A DNA stretch of 64,000 bases from Microscillaceae bacterium (GCA_025054775.1 JANWZA010000051.1:1-64000), one strand, 5' to 3'; counted from the stretch's first letter, positions 11,085 through 20,563 are shown. Numbers and translations: made by a program. The notes: generated by a model not told the origin, from the sequence alone.

Positions 11085-11092
11085 CAAAAGTA
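11085..11092 (-). promoter_or_regulatory. Candidate -7 element of nuoH
   Basis: Reads TACTTTTG on the minus strand (TAnnTTTG), 33 bases before the nuoH start. It supports nuoH being transcribed alone. No -33 element is obvious. Confidence 0.4.
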
Positions 11093-11153
11093 GTATTTTT
11101 TTTCTAATTTTACACTCCCCTATTGACTTTACAGCCAAACACCTTAGTTTCTA

Positions 11154-11783
11154 ATGGTAGAAATCCGGAATTTGGTACATAGCTACCAGCAAAGAGCAGT
11201 ACTTAACATAGCAAAATTAGACATACTGCCCAACTCCTCGTGGCTTATTTTAGGTAACTCGGGAAGTGGTAAAACCACACTTTTGCACATCATAGCAGGA
11301 TTACTACCTTACCAACAAGGCTCTGTAAAAGTTTTAGATACAGAACTGAATACCTTGACAAGCAGGCAATTAGACAGGTTTAGAGCAAAAAATATAGGTT
11401 TAGTATTTCAAAAATCACATCATATAGGTACGCTTACAGTATTAGAAAATGTGCTTTTGGCACAATATGCTTTAGGCATAAAGCAAAACAAAACCAAATG
11501 CTTGGCATTGTTGGAGCAGTTACAAATTTCGCATCTAGCCAAACAATACCCTGCACAATTAAGCCAAGGTGAAGCCCAACGCCTCTCCATAGCACGGGCT
11601 GTTATTAACGAACCTAAATTAATTTTAGCAGACGAACCTACCGCTAGCCTTGATGATACAAATGCTCAAATCGTAGCTAATTTACTCTTCACCCACGCCC
11701 AAGCACATCAAGCTACCCTTGTAGTAGCTACCCACGACCAACGCTTAAAACCACTATTTGAGCACTTGTGGAAAATAAACTGA
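11154..11783 (+). CDS. ABC transporter ATP-binding protein (LolD/MacB-like)
   Basis: A 209-residue stand-alone nucleotide-binding subunit. Walker A is GNSGSGKTT (about residues 34-42), the Q-loop FQKSHH, the signature LSQGEAQRLSIARA, Walker B LILADEPTASLDD, and the H-loop ATHD is present near the end. The small size and LolD-like motifs place it in the MacB/LolD/FtsE group that works with FtsX-fold permeases, for lipoprotein release or similar export. No permease gene is adjacent; an FtsX-type permease is 10 kb away at 22248-23525 and could be a partner, but that is only a guess. It is divergent from nuoH and convergent with the sigma gene. Confidence 0.88.
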   Translation: MVEIRNLVHSYQQRAVLNIAKLDILPNSSWLILGNSGSGKTTLLHIIAGLLPYQQGSVKVLDTELNTLTSRQLDRFRAKNIGLVFQKSHHIGTLTVLENVLLAQYALGIKQNKTKCLALLEQLQISHLAKQYPAQLSQGEAQRLSIARAVINEPKLILADEPTASLDDTNAQIVANLLFTHAQAHQATLVVATHDQRLKPLFEHLWKIN

Positions 11784-11809
11784 AACATTCCAATTACTTC
11801 TTAACTATT

Positions 11810-12430
11810 CTAAATCAAATCTTTGTTGCCTTTCACCATATCATATAAAAGTTCTTTGGCACGATGAAGTTGTGCTTTTACAGTACCAAGAGGGATATTC
11901 ACTTCCTGAGCAATTTCTTCATAAGAAAGTTCTTGAAAATAACGCAAGTCTACTAATCTTTGATATTTTTCAGGCAGTTTACTTACTATCAATTGCATAA
12001 GTTCTATTTTTTGACTTCTAATTGTTTTTTCCTGAGGGTCAAGGTTATGGTCTTTGATGTCCATACCTACTTCATCGCCACCATCATCTTTGAAGGAAGC
12101 ATTAATACTCATAGTTTCTAATCTCTTTTTTCTAATAAAATCAATGCAATTATTTGTGGCAATTCTAAAAAGCCAGGTGCTAAAAGTGTATTCCTTTTTG
12201 AACTTGTGCAAACCGCGAAAGGCTTTGGCAAAGGCTTCTATAGTTAGGTCTTCGGCATCATCGGCATTTTTTACCATTTTGAGCATCGTATGGTAAAGAG
12301 GCTTGCGATACCTTTCCATGAGTTCGGCAAAGGCTTTTTGGTCTCCTTTATCGCGGGCAAGGTCAATAAGTGCAAAATCTTGTAAGGCTTTTTCAGAAAA
12401 CTGCTTGCTCTCCTCCTCGGTCAATTCCAT
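11810..12430 (-). CDS. RNA polymerase ECF sigma factor (sigma-70 family)
   Basis: A 206-residue ECF sigma factor. Region 2 (about 35-103) includes AEDLTIEAFAKAFRGL and STWLFRIATNNCIDFIRKKR, and region 4 (about 145-195) includes LPEKYQRLVDLRYFQELSYEEIA and IPLGTVKAQLHRAKELL, the helix-turn-helix for the -35/-33 element. The linker is acidic. No anti-sigma gene accompanies it on either side, so how it is regulated is not visible. The minus strand has TATTTTTG at 12480-12487, about 50 bases upstream, as a candidate -7 element, with a TTG 16 bases further up. Confidence 0.93.
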   Translation of the reverse strand: MELTEEESKQFSEKALQDFALIDLARDKGDQKAFAELMERYRKPLYHTMLKMVKNADDAEDLTIEAFAKAFRGLHKFKKEYTFSTWLFRIATNNCIDFIRKKRLETMSINASFKDDGGDEVGMDIKDHNLDPQEKTIRSQKIELMQLIVSKLPEKYQRLVDLRYFQELSYEEIAQEVNIPLGTVKAQLHRAKELLYDMVKGNKDLI

Positions 12431-12479
12431 GTAGTTTATTTATCGTATAATTCGCTAACAACAGGTATAACATTTTATG

Positions 12480-12506
12480 CAAAAATACTCAATAAATTTG
12501 AAGCAA
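12480..12506 (-). promoter_or_regulatory. Candidate promoter of the ECF sigma gene
   Basis: The minus strand has TTG at 12506-12504, 16 bases, then TATTTTTG at 12487-12480. The spacing is shorter than the usual 19-21, so this is a moderate match to the Bacteroidota -33/-7 promoter. Confidence 0.3.
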
Positions 12507-12665
12507 CCTACATAAGTTTGAAAAAAGTACAAAAAATAAAGTTATGGTTCAAATGTATGATAGTCAAAATTCTCTTCAAGGAGTAGGAAACGATTGAGTA
12601 ATAGGGTAAAAACTGTCAAAAACCTAAAAAAAATAAAGTATGCTTTGGAAACTATAGAAGTAAAG

Positions 12666-13148
12666 CTACTGGTTCAACCTTTTCACTGCTAAATCATCGG
12701 CACAATTTTTTAATAAATACTCTTGTGTCTGCTCCAAAACAGGATGCAAGAAGTGAGGCATAATCTCACACAAAGGTACAAGAGTAAACCTACGAAAAGG
12801 AATAGCAGGGTGTGGAATAATCAAATTAGGGGTTTCCAGAACTGTGCCTTCGGCATACAAAATATCAATATCCATACTTCGTGCTGTCCATTTATTTCTT
12901 ATAGTACGTCCTAATTTTTGCTCTATGGCCTGATTTTTTTGTAATACCTCCCAAGGAGAAAGTTCACTTTCTACATTCAATACTTGATTGTAGAAAGTAG
13001 GCTGTTGAGTATAGCCCCAGGGCTCTGTTTCATAAATACTTGATTGCTGAACGATTTTTCCTATTTCTTGGTAGATGTATTGGCACGCAGCTTGTAAGTT
13101 TTGCAATCTATCGCCTAGATTTGTGCCTAAAAGTAAAGTAAAAATCAT
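12666..13148 (-). CDS. folK: 2-amino-4-hydroxy-6-hydroxymethyldihydropteridine diphosphokinase
   Basis: A 160-residue HPPK, the enzyme that transfers pyrophosphate from ATP to 6-hydroxymethyl-dihydropterin in folate synthesis. Typical segments are LLLGTNLGDR near the start, YETEPWGYTQQPTFYNQV, and RTIRNKWTARSMDIDILYAEG, which carries the metal-binding DxD. The start codon overlaps the wecE stop by one base (TGATG), so the two are translationally coupled in one operon, although their pathways are unrelated. Length and motifs are normal. Confidence 0.95.
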   Translation of the reverse strand: MIFTLLLGTNLGDRLQNLQAACQYIYQEIGKIVQQSSIYETEPWGYTQQPTFYNQVLNVESELSPWEVLQKNQAIEQKLGRTIRNKWTARSMDIDILYAEGTVLETPNLIIPHPAIPFRRFTLVPLCEIMPHFLHPVLEQTQEYLLKNCADDLAVKRLNQ

Positions 13149-14302
13149 CAGTTTGATGTAAAGCTAGTGGTGAAAAAAGTCTTAATATGCTGAATAATAT
13201 AATCTAATTCGGTTTCAGTAAGTTCGTAATACATAGGTAATCTTACCAAACTGTCGGCAAAATAATCTGCATTAGTAAGTTCTTTTGTTTTCATTTGTGG
13301 CTGATAAGTAGTATAAAAAGGGCTTTTTTGTAAGTTAAGATAATGAAAAACAGCTTGAATGTGTTGTTTTTTCAAGTACTCTATCAAAGCAGTGCGTTGT
13401 TCTAAATTCTGACAAAGTAAGTAAAAAATATGTGCATTGTTAGTACTAAATTCGGGAATGTATGGGAGTTTACAAAGATTTTTTTGGGCTAATATCTCTA
13501 AATTTTGATAGTAATACTGCCATATCCACTGCCTTTTTTCTTGAATTTGGTCTAATTTTTCTAATTGAGCATACAAAAAAGCAGCAATCAATTCCGAAGG
13601 TAAAAAAGATGAGCCAATATCTACCCAACCGTATTTATCTATTTCTCCTCTAAAAAAAGCGGCACGATTAGTACCTTTTTCCCAAATAATTTCAGCACGT
13701 TTCATAAACCTTTCGTCATTGATAACCAACATTCCTCCCTCACCTGAAATGATATTTTTCGTTTCATGAAACGAAAAACACCCCAAATGTCCAAAACTTC
13801 CCAAAGGTTTACCTTTGTAAAATCCGTTAATAGCTTGAGCGGCATCTTCTACTACAAACAAATTATATTTTTGAGCTAATTCGCTAATTTTATCCATGTC
13901 GCAGGCAATTCCCGCATAATGCACCACCACAATAGCTTTGGTTCGAGGTGTAATGTAAGGTTCAAGGCTATCAGCGTTGAGGTTAGGGTGATGAGGGTAA
14001 GAGTCTGCAAAGATAATTTTAGCCCCGCGCAATACAAAAGCATTTGCTGTAGAAACAAAAGTATAGGCAGGTATAATTACCTCATCGTCAGGTTGAACAT
14101 CTATCAAGATGGCAGCCATTTCTAAGGCATCAGTACAGGAATTGGTCAAAAGTACTTTCTTAAAACCATAGCGTTTTTCAAAAAAATCGTGACAAAGCTG
14201 GGTAAAATATCCGTTGCCTGATATTTTTTCGCGTCTTACAGCTTCTAAAATATAGCTTGTCTCTTTCCCTGTAAAGTATGGTTTATTGAAACCAATAGTC
14301 AT
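13148..14302 (-). CDS. wecE: dTDP-4-amino-4,6-dideoxygalactose transaminase (PLP, DegT/DnrJ family)
   Basis: A 384-residue sugar aminotransferase of the DegT/DnrJ/EryC1 family, closest in look to WecE/RffA, which makes dTDP-4-amino-4,6-dideoxygalactose for surface polysaccharides. The N-terminal GFNKPYFTGKE, the NSCTDALEMAAIL cofactor-phosphate loop, VEDAAQAINGFYKGKPLG with its PLP-binding Asp, and the Schiff-base lysine in CFSFHETKNIISGEGG are all in place. It forms a two-gene operon with folK. Its start lies 49 bases from the divergent FG-GAP protein gene, and the intervening CAAAGATA at 14345-14352 reads TATCTTTG on the minus strand as a -7 element. The exact sugar substrate is inferred. 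Confidence 0.85.
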   Translation of the reverse strand: MTIGFNKPYFTGKETSYILEAVRREKISGNGYFTQLCHDFFEKRYGFKKVLLTNSCTDALEMAAILIDVQPDDEVIIPAYTFVSTANAFVLRGAKIIFADSYPHHPNLNADSLEPYITPRTKAIVVVHYAGIACDMDKISELAQKYNLFVVEDAAQAINGFYKGKPLGSFGHLGCFSFHETKNIISGEGGMLVINDERFMKRAEIIWEKGTNRAAFFRGEIDKYGWVDIGSSFLPSELIAAFLYAQLEKLDQIQEKRQWIWQYYYQNLEILAQKNLCKLPYIPEFSTNNAHIFYLLCQNLEQRTALIEYLKKQHIQAVFHYLNLQKSPFYTTYQPQMKTKELTNADYFADSLVRLPMYYELTETELDYIIQHIKTFFTTSFTSN

Positions 14303-14351
14303 AAAGATAAGTTTTTTAATAAGTGCCTGCTTTCTTGCAAGTTACAAAGAT

Positions 14352-16646
14352 ATGAAAAAACTAAAACAAGCTACATGCTATGCCCATGCTCAAAAAAGAG
14401 GGCTCAAGTTCGCTTATATTTTCTTCGTTAGCTTTTTAGGAATGCTTACCCAAGATTCTCTTGCTCAAAACTTCTTTTTTCAGTTAGATACCTCTTTGGA
14501 AGTATATCTACCTGATAACCAAAAACTTATGAATGCTTGGGCAGGAGGACTGAATAGCCCGCAGTGGTTTGCGATTGATTTGAATAGCGACAACACCCAA
14601 GACTTGGTTATTTTTGAACGTACCAATAGTAAATTTTACTGTTTTTTAGCAAAAAATCAACAATGGATATATGCCCCCGAATATGAGCCTTTTTTTCCTG
14701 AATGTAGAGGTTGGGTAGTATTTTTTGACTATGACCGCGACGGAAAAGTGGATATTTTTACCCATGGTTTTTTAGGAATTAAAGTTTTTCGGAATAATAG
14801 CCCTACCCCTGAGCGTTGGAATTTTGAACTTGTGGCGGATCCGCTTTTTTCACAAGGCTTTTCAGGAAATTTGAATTTGAATATTCCTATTACTGATATT
14901 CCTGTCGTGTTAGATATTGACAATGACTCTGATGCCGATATCTTGGCATTTGACGTTACAGGGACGTACATAGAACTGCACCAAAACCAAAGCATAGAAC
15001 GCTATGGTAATGCCAGTCGGTTGGAATACCGCAAGGTGAGTGGCTGCTGGGGCGGCGTGCAATCTACCACAAATTGCAGTGATTATACTTTTGGGCTTTC
15101 GTGCCAAATTTTAGAACAAATAAAGGAAAACATACACCGAGGCGGTGGCGGTAAGCGTGTGAAACACGCAGGCAATAGTTTGTTACTATTAGATGTGAAC
15201 AATGACCAAAAGTTAGACCTACTCACAGGGCATATCTCTTGCCAAAACTTGTATCTTATGCTCAATACCAACACGAACGAGCAAGCAGTTTTTCAAAATT
15301 TTCAGACTAATTTTCCTGCAAGCCGCCCTGTGGAGATGTTTGTTTATCCTGCCGCTTTTTGGCTTGATGTAGATTTTGATAACCGTAAAGACTTGATTAT
15401 CAGTCCTAATCTTTTTGGTAATGAAGCCGACCGTGTAAATTTTTATCAATCGGCATGGCTATACAAAAATATGGGTACAAACGAAAATCCAAATTTTGTT
15501 TACCAACGTGAAGATTTTTTGCAAAACACTATGATAGATTTGGGGGAAGATGCCTCTCCTCTCTTTGTAGATATTGATGCCGATGGCGATTTGGATTTGC
15601 TTGTGAGCAATCGCGGGAAAGTGCAAGGGAATGAATTTTATGCAACTATAACCTTGTTTGAAAATATAGGTAGCAAAGAAAATCCTACTTTTAAGTTGAA
15701 AAATAGCGATTTTTTGCAACTTTCTGCTCGCAAATTGCAAGGAGTACAACTTTATTTTCAAGATTTTGACCATGACCAAGTGCCTGACTTGGGTTTTACC
15801 TCTACCACCGTTAGCCCACGTACCACACGTTTTTTCTTTTTTAAGAATACGGCACAAGCCAACCAAGCTCCGCAATTTGATACGCAAAATGCCATACCAC
15901 TTAATTTGCCAATTAGTTTCAGAGATAATCCTTGCTTGGTAGATATTGACCAAGACGGAATAATTGATCTGCTTGTCGGTAAAGCCGAAGGAAATTTGGT
16001 GTTTTACAAAAATTTAGGCTCAAATGCAAATCCAAACTATGTGTTACAAACCGAAAGTTTGGGTGGAATAGAAGAAAATTCTTTTCAACGCGACCTCGTG
16101 CCTTTGGTAGTCGATTTGAACAAAGACGGAAAATTAGATTTGATAACAGGTACGAACAATGGTAAAATAAGTATTTATCCTAATTTTCAAGAGAAACTGA
16201 ACCAAATTTGGACACCTGAAACTGAAATTATTGCCAATAATTTTACTCAAAACTTCAAATCCTACAAGTTTGGGGCTAAAATTAGCCCTACTATTGCAGA
16301 CTATAATGCAGATTTTCGCCCTGATATTGCCGTAGGTACAAATACGGGTGGTGTCGTTTTGTTAAAAAATTTAGGAAGCAATATTTTTAGACAAGGCAAT
16401 GCTAATAACCTAATTAGCTACCTTTATCCTAATCCTACCTCACAACTTTTGTACTTTCGCTTAAACGAAACGGCTGATATTCAGCTATTTTCAGTATTAG
16501 GGCAAATGGTACATCAACAAAAACAAGTAAGTGCTGAACAGGAGTACACAGTGAAAGTAGAAAATTTGCCTGCGGGTTTGTATTTGCTTAAAGTGCAAAC
16601 TACTTCAGGGCGACAGGAAGTGCAAAAAATATTGATACAAAGGTAA
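14352..16646 (+). CDS. FG-GAP/VCBS repeat surface protein with T9SS type A sorting domain
   Basis: A 764-residue secreted protein. I chose ATG 14352 because it gives a basic N-terminus plus hydrophobic core ending TQDSLAQN, a normal signal peptide; the frame extends upstream only through a TTG. The body holds many FG-GAP/VCBS-type repeats with Ca-binding-like DxDxDGxxD loops (for example DYDRDGKVD, DIDADGDLDLL, DIDQDGIIDLL, DLNKDGKLDLI), expected to fold as an integrin-like beta-propeller. The last 75 residues, from YLYPNPTSQLLYF to KILIQR, form the T9SS C-terminal type A sorting domain. It is probably exported and anchored on the surface. It ends 2 bases from the convergent acpH gene. Confidence 0.87.
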   Translation: MKKLKQATCYAHAQKRGLKFAYIFFVSFLGMLTQDSLAQNFFFQLDTSLEVYLPDNQKLMNAWAGGLNSPQWFAIDLNSDNTQDLVIFERTNSKFYCFLAKNQQWIYAPEYEPFFPECRGWVVFFDYDRDGKVDIFTHGFLGIKVFRNNSPTPERWNFELVADPLFSQGFSGNLNLNIPITDIPVVLDIDNDSDADILAFDVTGTYIELHQNQSIERYGNASRLEYRKVSGCWGGVQSTTNCSDYTFGLSCQILEQIKENIHRGGGGKRVKHAGNSLLLLDVNNDQKLDLLTGHISCQNLYLMLNTNTNEQAVFQNFQTNFPASRPVEMFVYPAAFWLDVDFDNRKDLIISPNLFGNEADRVNFYQSAWLYKNMGTNENPNFVYQREDFLQNTMIDLGEDASPLFVDIDADGDLDLLVSNRGKVQGNEFYATITLFENIGSKENPTFKLKNSDFLQLSARKLQGVQLYFQDFDHDQVPDLGFTSTTVSPRTTRFFFFKNTAQANQAPQFDTQNAIPLNLPISFRDNPCLVDIDQDGIIDLLVGKAEGNLVFYKNLGSNANPNYVLQTESLGGIEENSFQRDLVPLVVDLNKDGKLDLITGTNNGKISIYPNFQEKLNQIWTPETEIIANNFTQNFKSYKFGAKISPTIADYNADFRPDIAVGTNTGGVVLLKNLGSNIFRQGNANNLISYLYPNPTSQLLYFRLNETADIQLFSVLGQMVHQQKQVSAEQEYTVKVENLPAGLYLLKVQTTSGRQEVQKILIQR

Positions 16647-16648
16647 CT

Positions 16649-17230
16649 CTACTTCGGCATTTCGCTTTCTACATAGGCCTGAATATCAGGAAAAAAAGCT
16701 AAAAAATGGTGTTCTAATTCATGGTAATATTTTTCTAATAAATCAGTAGCTTGGGCAATATTGTTGGCATACTTGGCTCTCTGGGCTAAACGCATTAAAG
16801 CATGACGAATGTTGGCAATATCAGCATAGCCCAAGAACCAATTTTGTTTTTGCATATAAGGCAGTATCCTTTGCGGTTTCTCGGGTAAAATTTCTTTATG
16901 GTTTTCTAAAATTTGATAGGTTTTTTGTGCAAAATCACCTAGATTTTGTGTATTAAATTTTTCCCAATGAACAGCCAAAAAATGGTCATAAAACACATCT
17001 ACTACTACAGAGGCATATTTGCCTAGGTTAGGTTGCAGGAGTTGGCTACTTGCTTTACAATATGGGTGTGTGTCTGCAAACATATCTATTTTACGGTGCA
17101 AATAAATTCCTTGCTTAATGTCGTCTGAATATAGCCCAATTTGCGAACCTCGCACAAAATCGGCAATAAAATTTCCTATCAAAATCTCCTCTTTCTCCCC
17201 TGAGAGGGCAGCATGGGCTAAATAGTTCAT
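16649..17230 (-). CDS. acpH: Acyl carrier protein phosphodiesterase (AcpH/DUF479)
   Basis: A 193-residue protein starting MNYLAHAALS, with GNFIADFVRG and IYLHRKIDMFADTHP, the His/Asp-rich HD-like motifs of the AcpH family that hydrolyses the 4'-phosphopantetheine arm from holo-ACP. A metal-binding YDHFLAVHW segment is also present. Full family length. It is a single gene between the sdhCA terminator and the convergent FG-GAP gene. Function is by family; many Bacteroidota have this gene and its physiological role is not well defined. Confidence 0.88.
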   Translation of the reverse strand: MNYLAHAALSGEKEEILIGNFIADFVRGSQIGLYSDDIKQGIYLHRKIDMFADTHPYCKASSQLLQPNLGKYASVVVDVFYDHFLAVHWEKFNTQNLGDFAQKTYQILENHKEILPEKPQRILPYMQKQNWFLGYADIANIRHALMRLAQRAKYANNIAQATDLLEKYYHELEHHFLAFFPDIQAYVESEMPK

Positions 17231-17251
17231 AATTTTTTTGATAATTTTTAC

Positions 17252-17288
17252 GAAAAAAACCTACCATTAGCAAGCAAATGGTAGGTTC
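17252..17288 (-). terminator. Rho-independent terminator of sdhCA
   Basis: An 11-bp perfect stem (17258-17268 with 17277-17287, arms AACCTACCATT/AATGGTAGGTT as paired) with an 8-base loop, followed on the minus strand by seven T. It starts 38 bases after the sdhA stop codon, so the transcript ends without an sdhB gene. Confidence 0.88.
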
Positions 17289-17325
17289 GTTGTTATTTCA
17301 AATGAGATGTGTAAGAGGTTTTCGT

Positions 17326-19371
17326 TTACTTGTAGCTTCTTTGTGTGAGTTTCACGTTTTCAAAATTTAGTTCCTCTTTATGGAGTATAGGAGGTTTATC
17401 TTTGCCCGTCCATTCCCAAGCGGCTACGTAAGCATATTCGCTATCATTACGCAAAGCCTCTCCGTCTTCAGTTTGGTACTCTTCGCGGAAGTGTCCACCG
17501 CAAGACTCGTTTCGGTGCAGAGCATCAATAACCATAAGTTCGCCTAGTTCTAAAAAGTCAGCCACACGCAAAGCTTTTTCTAAGGATTGGTTAAGCTCCT
17601 CGTTCTTACCTCCTACAATGAGGTTTTGCCAAAATTCGGCTCTAATTTCTTGAATTTTTTGTTGAGCATACTTCAATCCTTTTTCGTTGCGCGACATACC
17701 GCAGTAATCCCACATGATTTTACCAAGTGCTTTGTGGTAGTCGTCTACGGTTTTATCTCCTTTAAGGCTAAGTAAGGTTTTGATTTGATTTTTCACGTTT
17801 TCTTCTGCTTCTTTGAAAGCAGGGTGTGAGGTAGGCACTTTGTCAAAAGGCATAGTAGCTAAGTAATCTCCAATGGTGTAGGGAATAATGAAATAGCCAT
17901 CGGCTAATCCTTGCATCAAGGCACTGGCTCCTAGGCGATTTGCCCCATGGTCAGAGAAATTTGCCTCACCTAATGCATACAAGCCAGGGATAGTAGTCAT
18001 CAGATTGTAATCCACCCAAAGTCCACCCATGGTATAATGTACGGCAGGGTAGATGCGCATGGGGGTTTTATAGGGATTTTCATTAGTAATTTTTTCATAC
18101 ATTTGGAAAAGATTACCATATTTAGCGTCAATTACCTTTTCCCCTTCTATGCGCGAGAGTTCCTTCAATTTCTTTTCATAGGCTTCTGCATTAGAGACGG
18201 TTTCAGGGAAGTTTGAATGGATAAATCTACGTATGCCCTCTTCACCGTTGTAAGTAGTAGAAAGTACCTTCTTGCCTTCACGTAAAATAGCTTCTTCAAA
18301 ATCTAAATAAACAGCTAATTTGGAGGCACCTACACCTCTGCCTTCATCACACACGTATTTGGCATTGCGAGAGGCTACATCTCGTGGCACTAAATTGCCA
18401 AAAGAAGGATATTTTCTTTCCAAAAAGTAGTCTCTTTCCTCTTCTGGAATTTCGTGGGGTGGTCGTGTATCTCCTGCTTTTTTAGGCACCCATACTCGCC
18501 CATCGTTACGTAATGATTCAGACATGAGCGTTAGTTTAGACTGATGGTCGCCTGTTACAGGAATGCAGGTAGGGTGAATTTGCGTGAAGCAAGGATTACC
18601 AAAGAAGGCGCCTTTTTTGTGTGCTCTCCAAATGGCAGTAGCGTTACTTCCCATGGCATTAGTAGAGAGGTAGAATACGTTTCCGTACCCTCCTGTGCAG
18701 AGCAGTACTGCATGGGCAGAGTGGGCTTCAATTTTTCCTGTAATTAAATTTCGTGTAATAATTCCTCTGGCTCTACCATCAATTACGACCAAGTCTAACA
18801 TTTCAGTACGAGTGTGCATTTCTATCTTTCCTGCTGCAATTTGGCGGCTCATTGCACCATAGGCCCCAAGCAGTAGTTGCTGTCCTGTTTGTCCTTTGGC
18901 ATAGAAGGTACGCGAAACTTGCGCGCCACCAAAAGAACGATTATCTAACAAACCGCCATATTCACGTGCAAAAGGCACACCTTGGGCTACACATTGATCA
19001 ATAATATTTACGCTTACTTCTGCCAAGCGATATACATTGGCTTCTCTAGATCTGTAATCTCCTCCTTTAATAGTATCATAAAATAAACGAAACACACTAT
19101 CGCCGTCGTTTTTATAGTTTTTTGCGGCATTGATACCGCCTTGTGCAGCAATGCTATGTGCTCTTCTTGGGCTATCTTGAAAGCAAAAGGCTTTCACATT
19201 ATAGCCTAATTCAGCCAAAGTAGCTGCAGCAGAAGCTCCTGCCAGTCCCGTTCCTACCACAATAATGTCATATTTTCGCTTATTAGCAGGGTTTACTAAT
19301 TTCACTGTGGCTTTATGTCTTGTCCATTTTTCTGCTAATGGACCGCTTGGAATTTTTGAGTCTAATACCAT
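17326..19371 (-). CDS. sdhA: Succinate dehydrogenase/fumarate reductase flavoprotein subunit
   Basis: A 681-residue flavoprotein of complex II that oxidises succinate to fumarate. The dinucleotide fold [10 protein letters not shown] is at 40-49, and the histidine that takes covalent FAD is in [11 protein letters not shown] (H72). Downstream are the capping-domain residues and the second FAD contact [18 protein letters not shown]. The size and sequence type are those of the five-helix cytochrome b558 class used in Bacteroidota and epsilonproteobacteria. It follows sdhC by 65 bases in the same operon. The usual third gene, sdhB (iron-sulfur subunit), does not follow; a strong terminator does. 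Confidence 0.97.
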   Translation of the reverse strand: MVLDSKIPSGPLAEKWTRHKATVKLVNPANKRKYDIIVVGTGLAGASAAATLAELGYNVKAFCFQDSPRRAHSIAAQGGINAAKNYKNDGDSVFRLFYDTIKGGDYRSREANVYRLAEVSVNIIDQCVAQGVPFAREYGGLLDNRSFGGAQVSRTFYAKGQTGQQLLLGAYGAMSRQIAAGKIEMHTRTEMLDLVVIDGRARGIITRNLITGKIEAHSAHAVLLCTGGYGNVFYLSTNAMGSNATAIWRAHKKGAFFGNPCFTQIHPTCIPVTGDHQSKLTLMSESLRNDGRVWVPKKAGDTRPPHEIPEEERDYFLERKYPSFGNLVPRDVASRNAKYVCDEGRGVGASKLAVYLDFEEAILREGKKVLSTTYNGEEGIRRFIHSNFPETVSNAEAYEKKLKELSRIEGEKVIDAKYGNLFQMYEKITNENPYKTPMRIYPAVHYTMGGLWVDYNLMTTIPGLYALGEANFSDHGANRLGASALMQGLADGYFIIPYTIGDYLATMPFDKVPTSHPAFKEAEENVKNQIKTLLSLKGDKTVDDYHKALGKIMWDYCGMSRNEKGLKYAQQKIQEIRAEFWQNLIVGGKNEELNQSLEKALRVADFLELGELMVIDALHRNESCGGHFREEYQTEDGEALRNDSEYAYVAAWEWTGKDKPPILHKEELNFENVKLTQRSYK

Positions 19372-19436
19372 AAATTTCAGTTGGGTTTAATCGTGTTCAA
19401 TAAGATGAATTGCCAAAATTTCTCTAAGGGTAAGAA

Positions 19437-20144
19437 TTAAGATAGCGATTGTATGTACATAATAATCGGAATCATTGCATAAAGTAAAGGGACAACTATA
19501 CAAAATACCTTTCCTACAAACTGAATAACAGGTGTATATTTCACGTGGCGAAGCCCCAGAGTTTGGAATGCACTCTGAAAACCATGAGCCAAATGATAAG
19601 CTAACCCCACCATAGCCAATACATAGAAAGCTACAATAACTGGATTAGCAAAGGCTTCTTTGGTCATGGTGTATAAATCCTTATACTCCACATTATCGTA
19701 AGTAACTTTGGCTACATAGCCAAACTTCATTTGAAACCAAAAATTTTGTAAATGCACTACAATAAAAATCAGTACAATTGTACCTAAAAGCATCATATTG
19801 CGAGCATACCAAGGACTGCTCGCTTGGGGTTGCACGTAAACATACGGCTGAGGGCGTGCCTGAGTGTTTAAGCGTGCAAGAATAATAGCATATACCACGT
19901 GCAAAAGGATAAAGGTAAAATTGACAACAGAAATGGTTTGAATAAGCGGATTATGCCCCATGAAATGAGCATACTTGTTGAAAGTTACACCATTATCCCC
20001 TTTAAGCAATTGTAGATTACCAAGCAAGTGCACCACTAAAAAGGTAATTAGAAATAGCCCTGTAAGAGCCATAATCAATTTTTTACCTATGGTGCTACTA
20101 ATCATCTGAATGAACCAATTAGGTTTTGCAGTAGCGGTACTCAT
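19437..20144 (-). CDS. sdhC: Succinate dehydrogenase cytochrome b558 subunit
   Basis: A 235-residue membrane anchor of complex II with about five transmembrane helices. Histidines in the helices (VVHLLGNL, LLHVVYAI, IVVHLQNFW, YHLAHGFQSAF) fit the di-haem cytochrome b558 family. It binds the flavoprotein and iron-sulfur subunits to the membrane and passes electrons to the quinone. It is the first gene of the sdhCA operon. A strong promoter lies about 114 bases upstream and the leader starts with an inverted repeat. Confidence 0.93.
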   Translation of the reverse strand: MSTATAKPNWFIQMISSTIGKKLIMALTGLFLITFLVVHLLGNLQLLKGDNGVTFNKYAHFMGHNPLIQTISVVNFTFILLHVVYAIILARLNTQARPQPYVYVQPQASSPWYARNMMLLGTIVLIFIVVHLQNFWFQMKFGYVAKVTYDNVEYKDLYTMTKEAFANPVIVAFYVLAMVGLAYHLAHGFQSAFQTLGLRHVKYTPVIQFVGKVFCIVVPLLYAMIPIIMYIQSLS

Positions 20145-20212
20145 ATTTTTGTTATGAAAATAAAACAGATGTATGATTTAACGATAAAATTTGATGTGAA
20201 CAAAAAATGTTT

Positions 20213-20253
20213 GTCTAAAATTTGAAAAATTAAAAATTAGTTAGATTTTAGAC
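20213..20253 (-). repeat. Inverted repeat at the 5' end of the sdhC leader
   Basis: GTCTAAAAT at 20213-20221 and ATTTTAGAC at 20245-20253 are perfect 9-base arms with a 23-base, very AT-rich spacer. The expected transcription start from the promoter at 20258-20289 falls near 20251, so the sdhC mRNA would begin with this hairpin. It could protect the 5' end or be an operator. Confidence 0.5.
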
Positions 20254-20257
20254 TCTC

Positions 20258-20289
20258 CAAATATACTAACTTGAAGTTTGAAAAAACAA
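20258..20289 (-). promoter_or_regulatory. Promoter of sdhCA
   Basis: On the minus strand, TTG (20289-20287), 21 bases, then TATATTTG (20265-20258): an excellent match to the Bacteroidota -33 TTG / -7 TAnnTTTG promoter. It predicts a leader of roughly 107 bases before the sdhC ATG. Confidence 0.7.
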
Positions 20290-20563
20290 TTTTTAGGCTA
20301 ATTTTTAATAATTCTAAACAAAATCGTAAGATAACCTGTATAAGAGAATCCACCAAGGAGTAAATCAAGTTTGCAAGGTTATTGAAAAGTTTATACTATA
20401 CACAAGTAGGTAATATTCTATAAAATTATTTTAATTGATGTTCTGTTTTTCAAATATCTGCTCCTTCTAAAACAGGAAAACCATTCTTCTTAGGCATAAA
20501 ATTTTTTATTTAGTTATACTTGCATATTTAGGTTAGTTTAACCTCTTGGATAATGTTTGATGT
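20290..20563. other. Intergenic region between sdhCA promoter and lptG
   Basis: No credible gene is seen in this AT-rich stretch between divergent genes. Near its end, TATACTTG at 20514-20521 has one mismatch to the -7 consensus on the plus strand and lies 42 bases before the lptG start; it is the likeliest promoter remnant for that gene. Confidence 0.4.
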
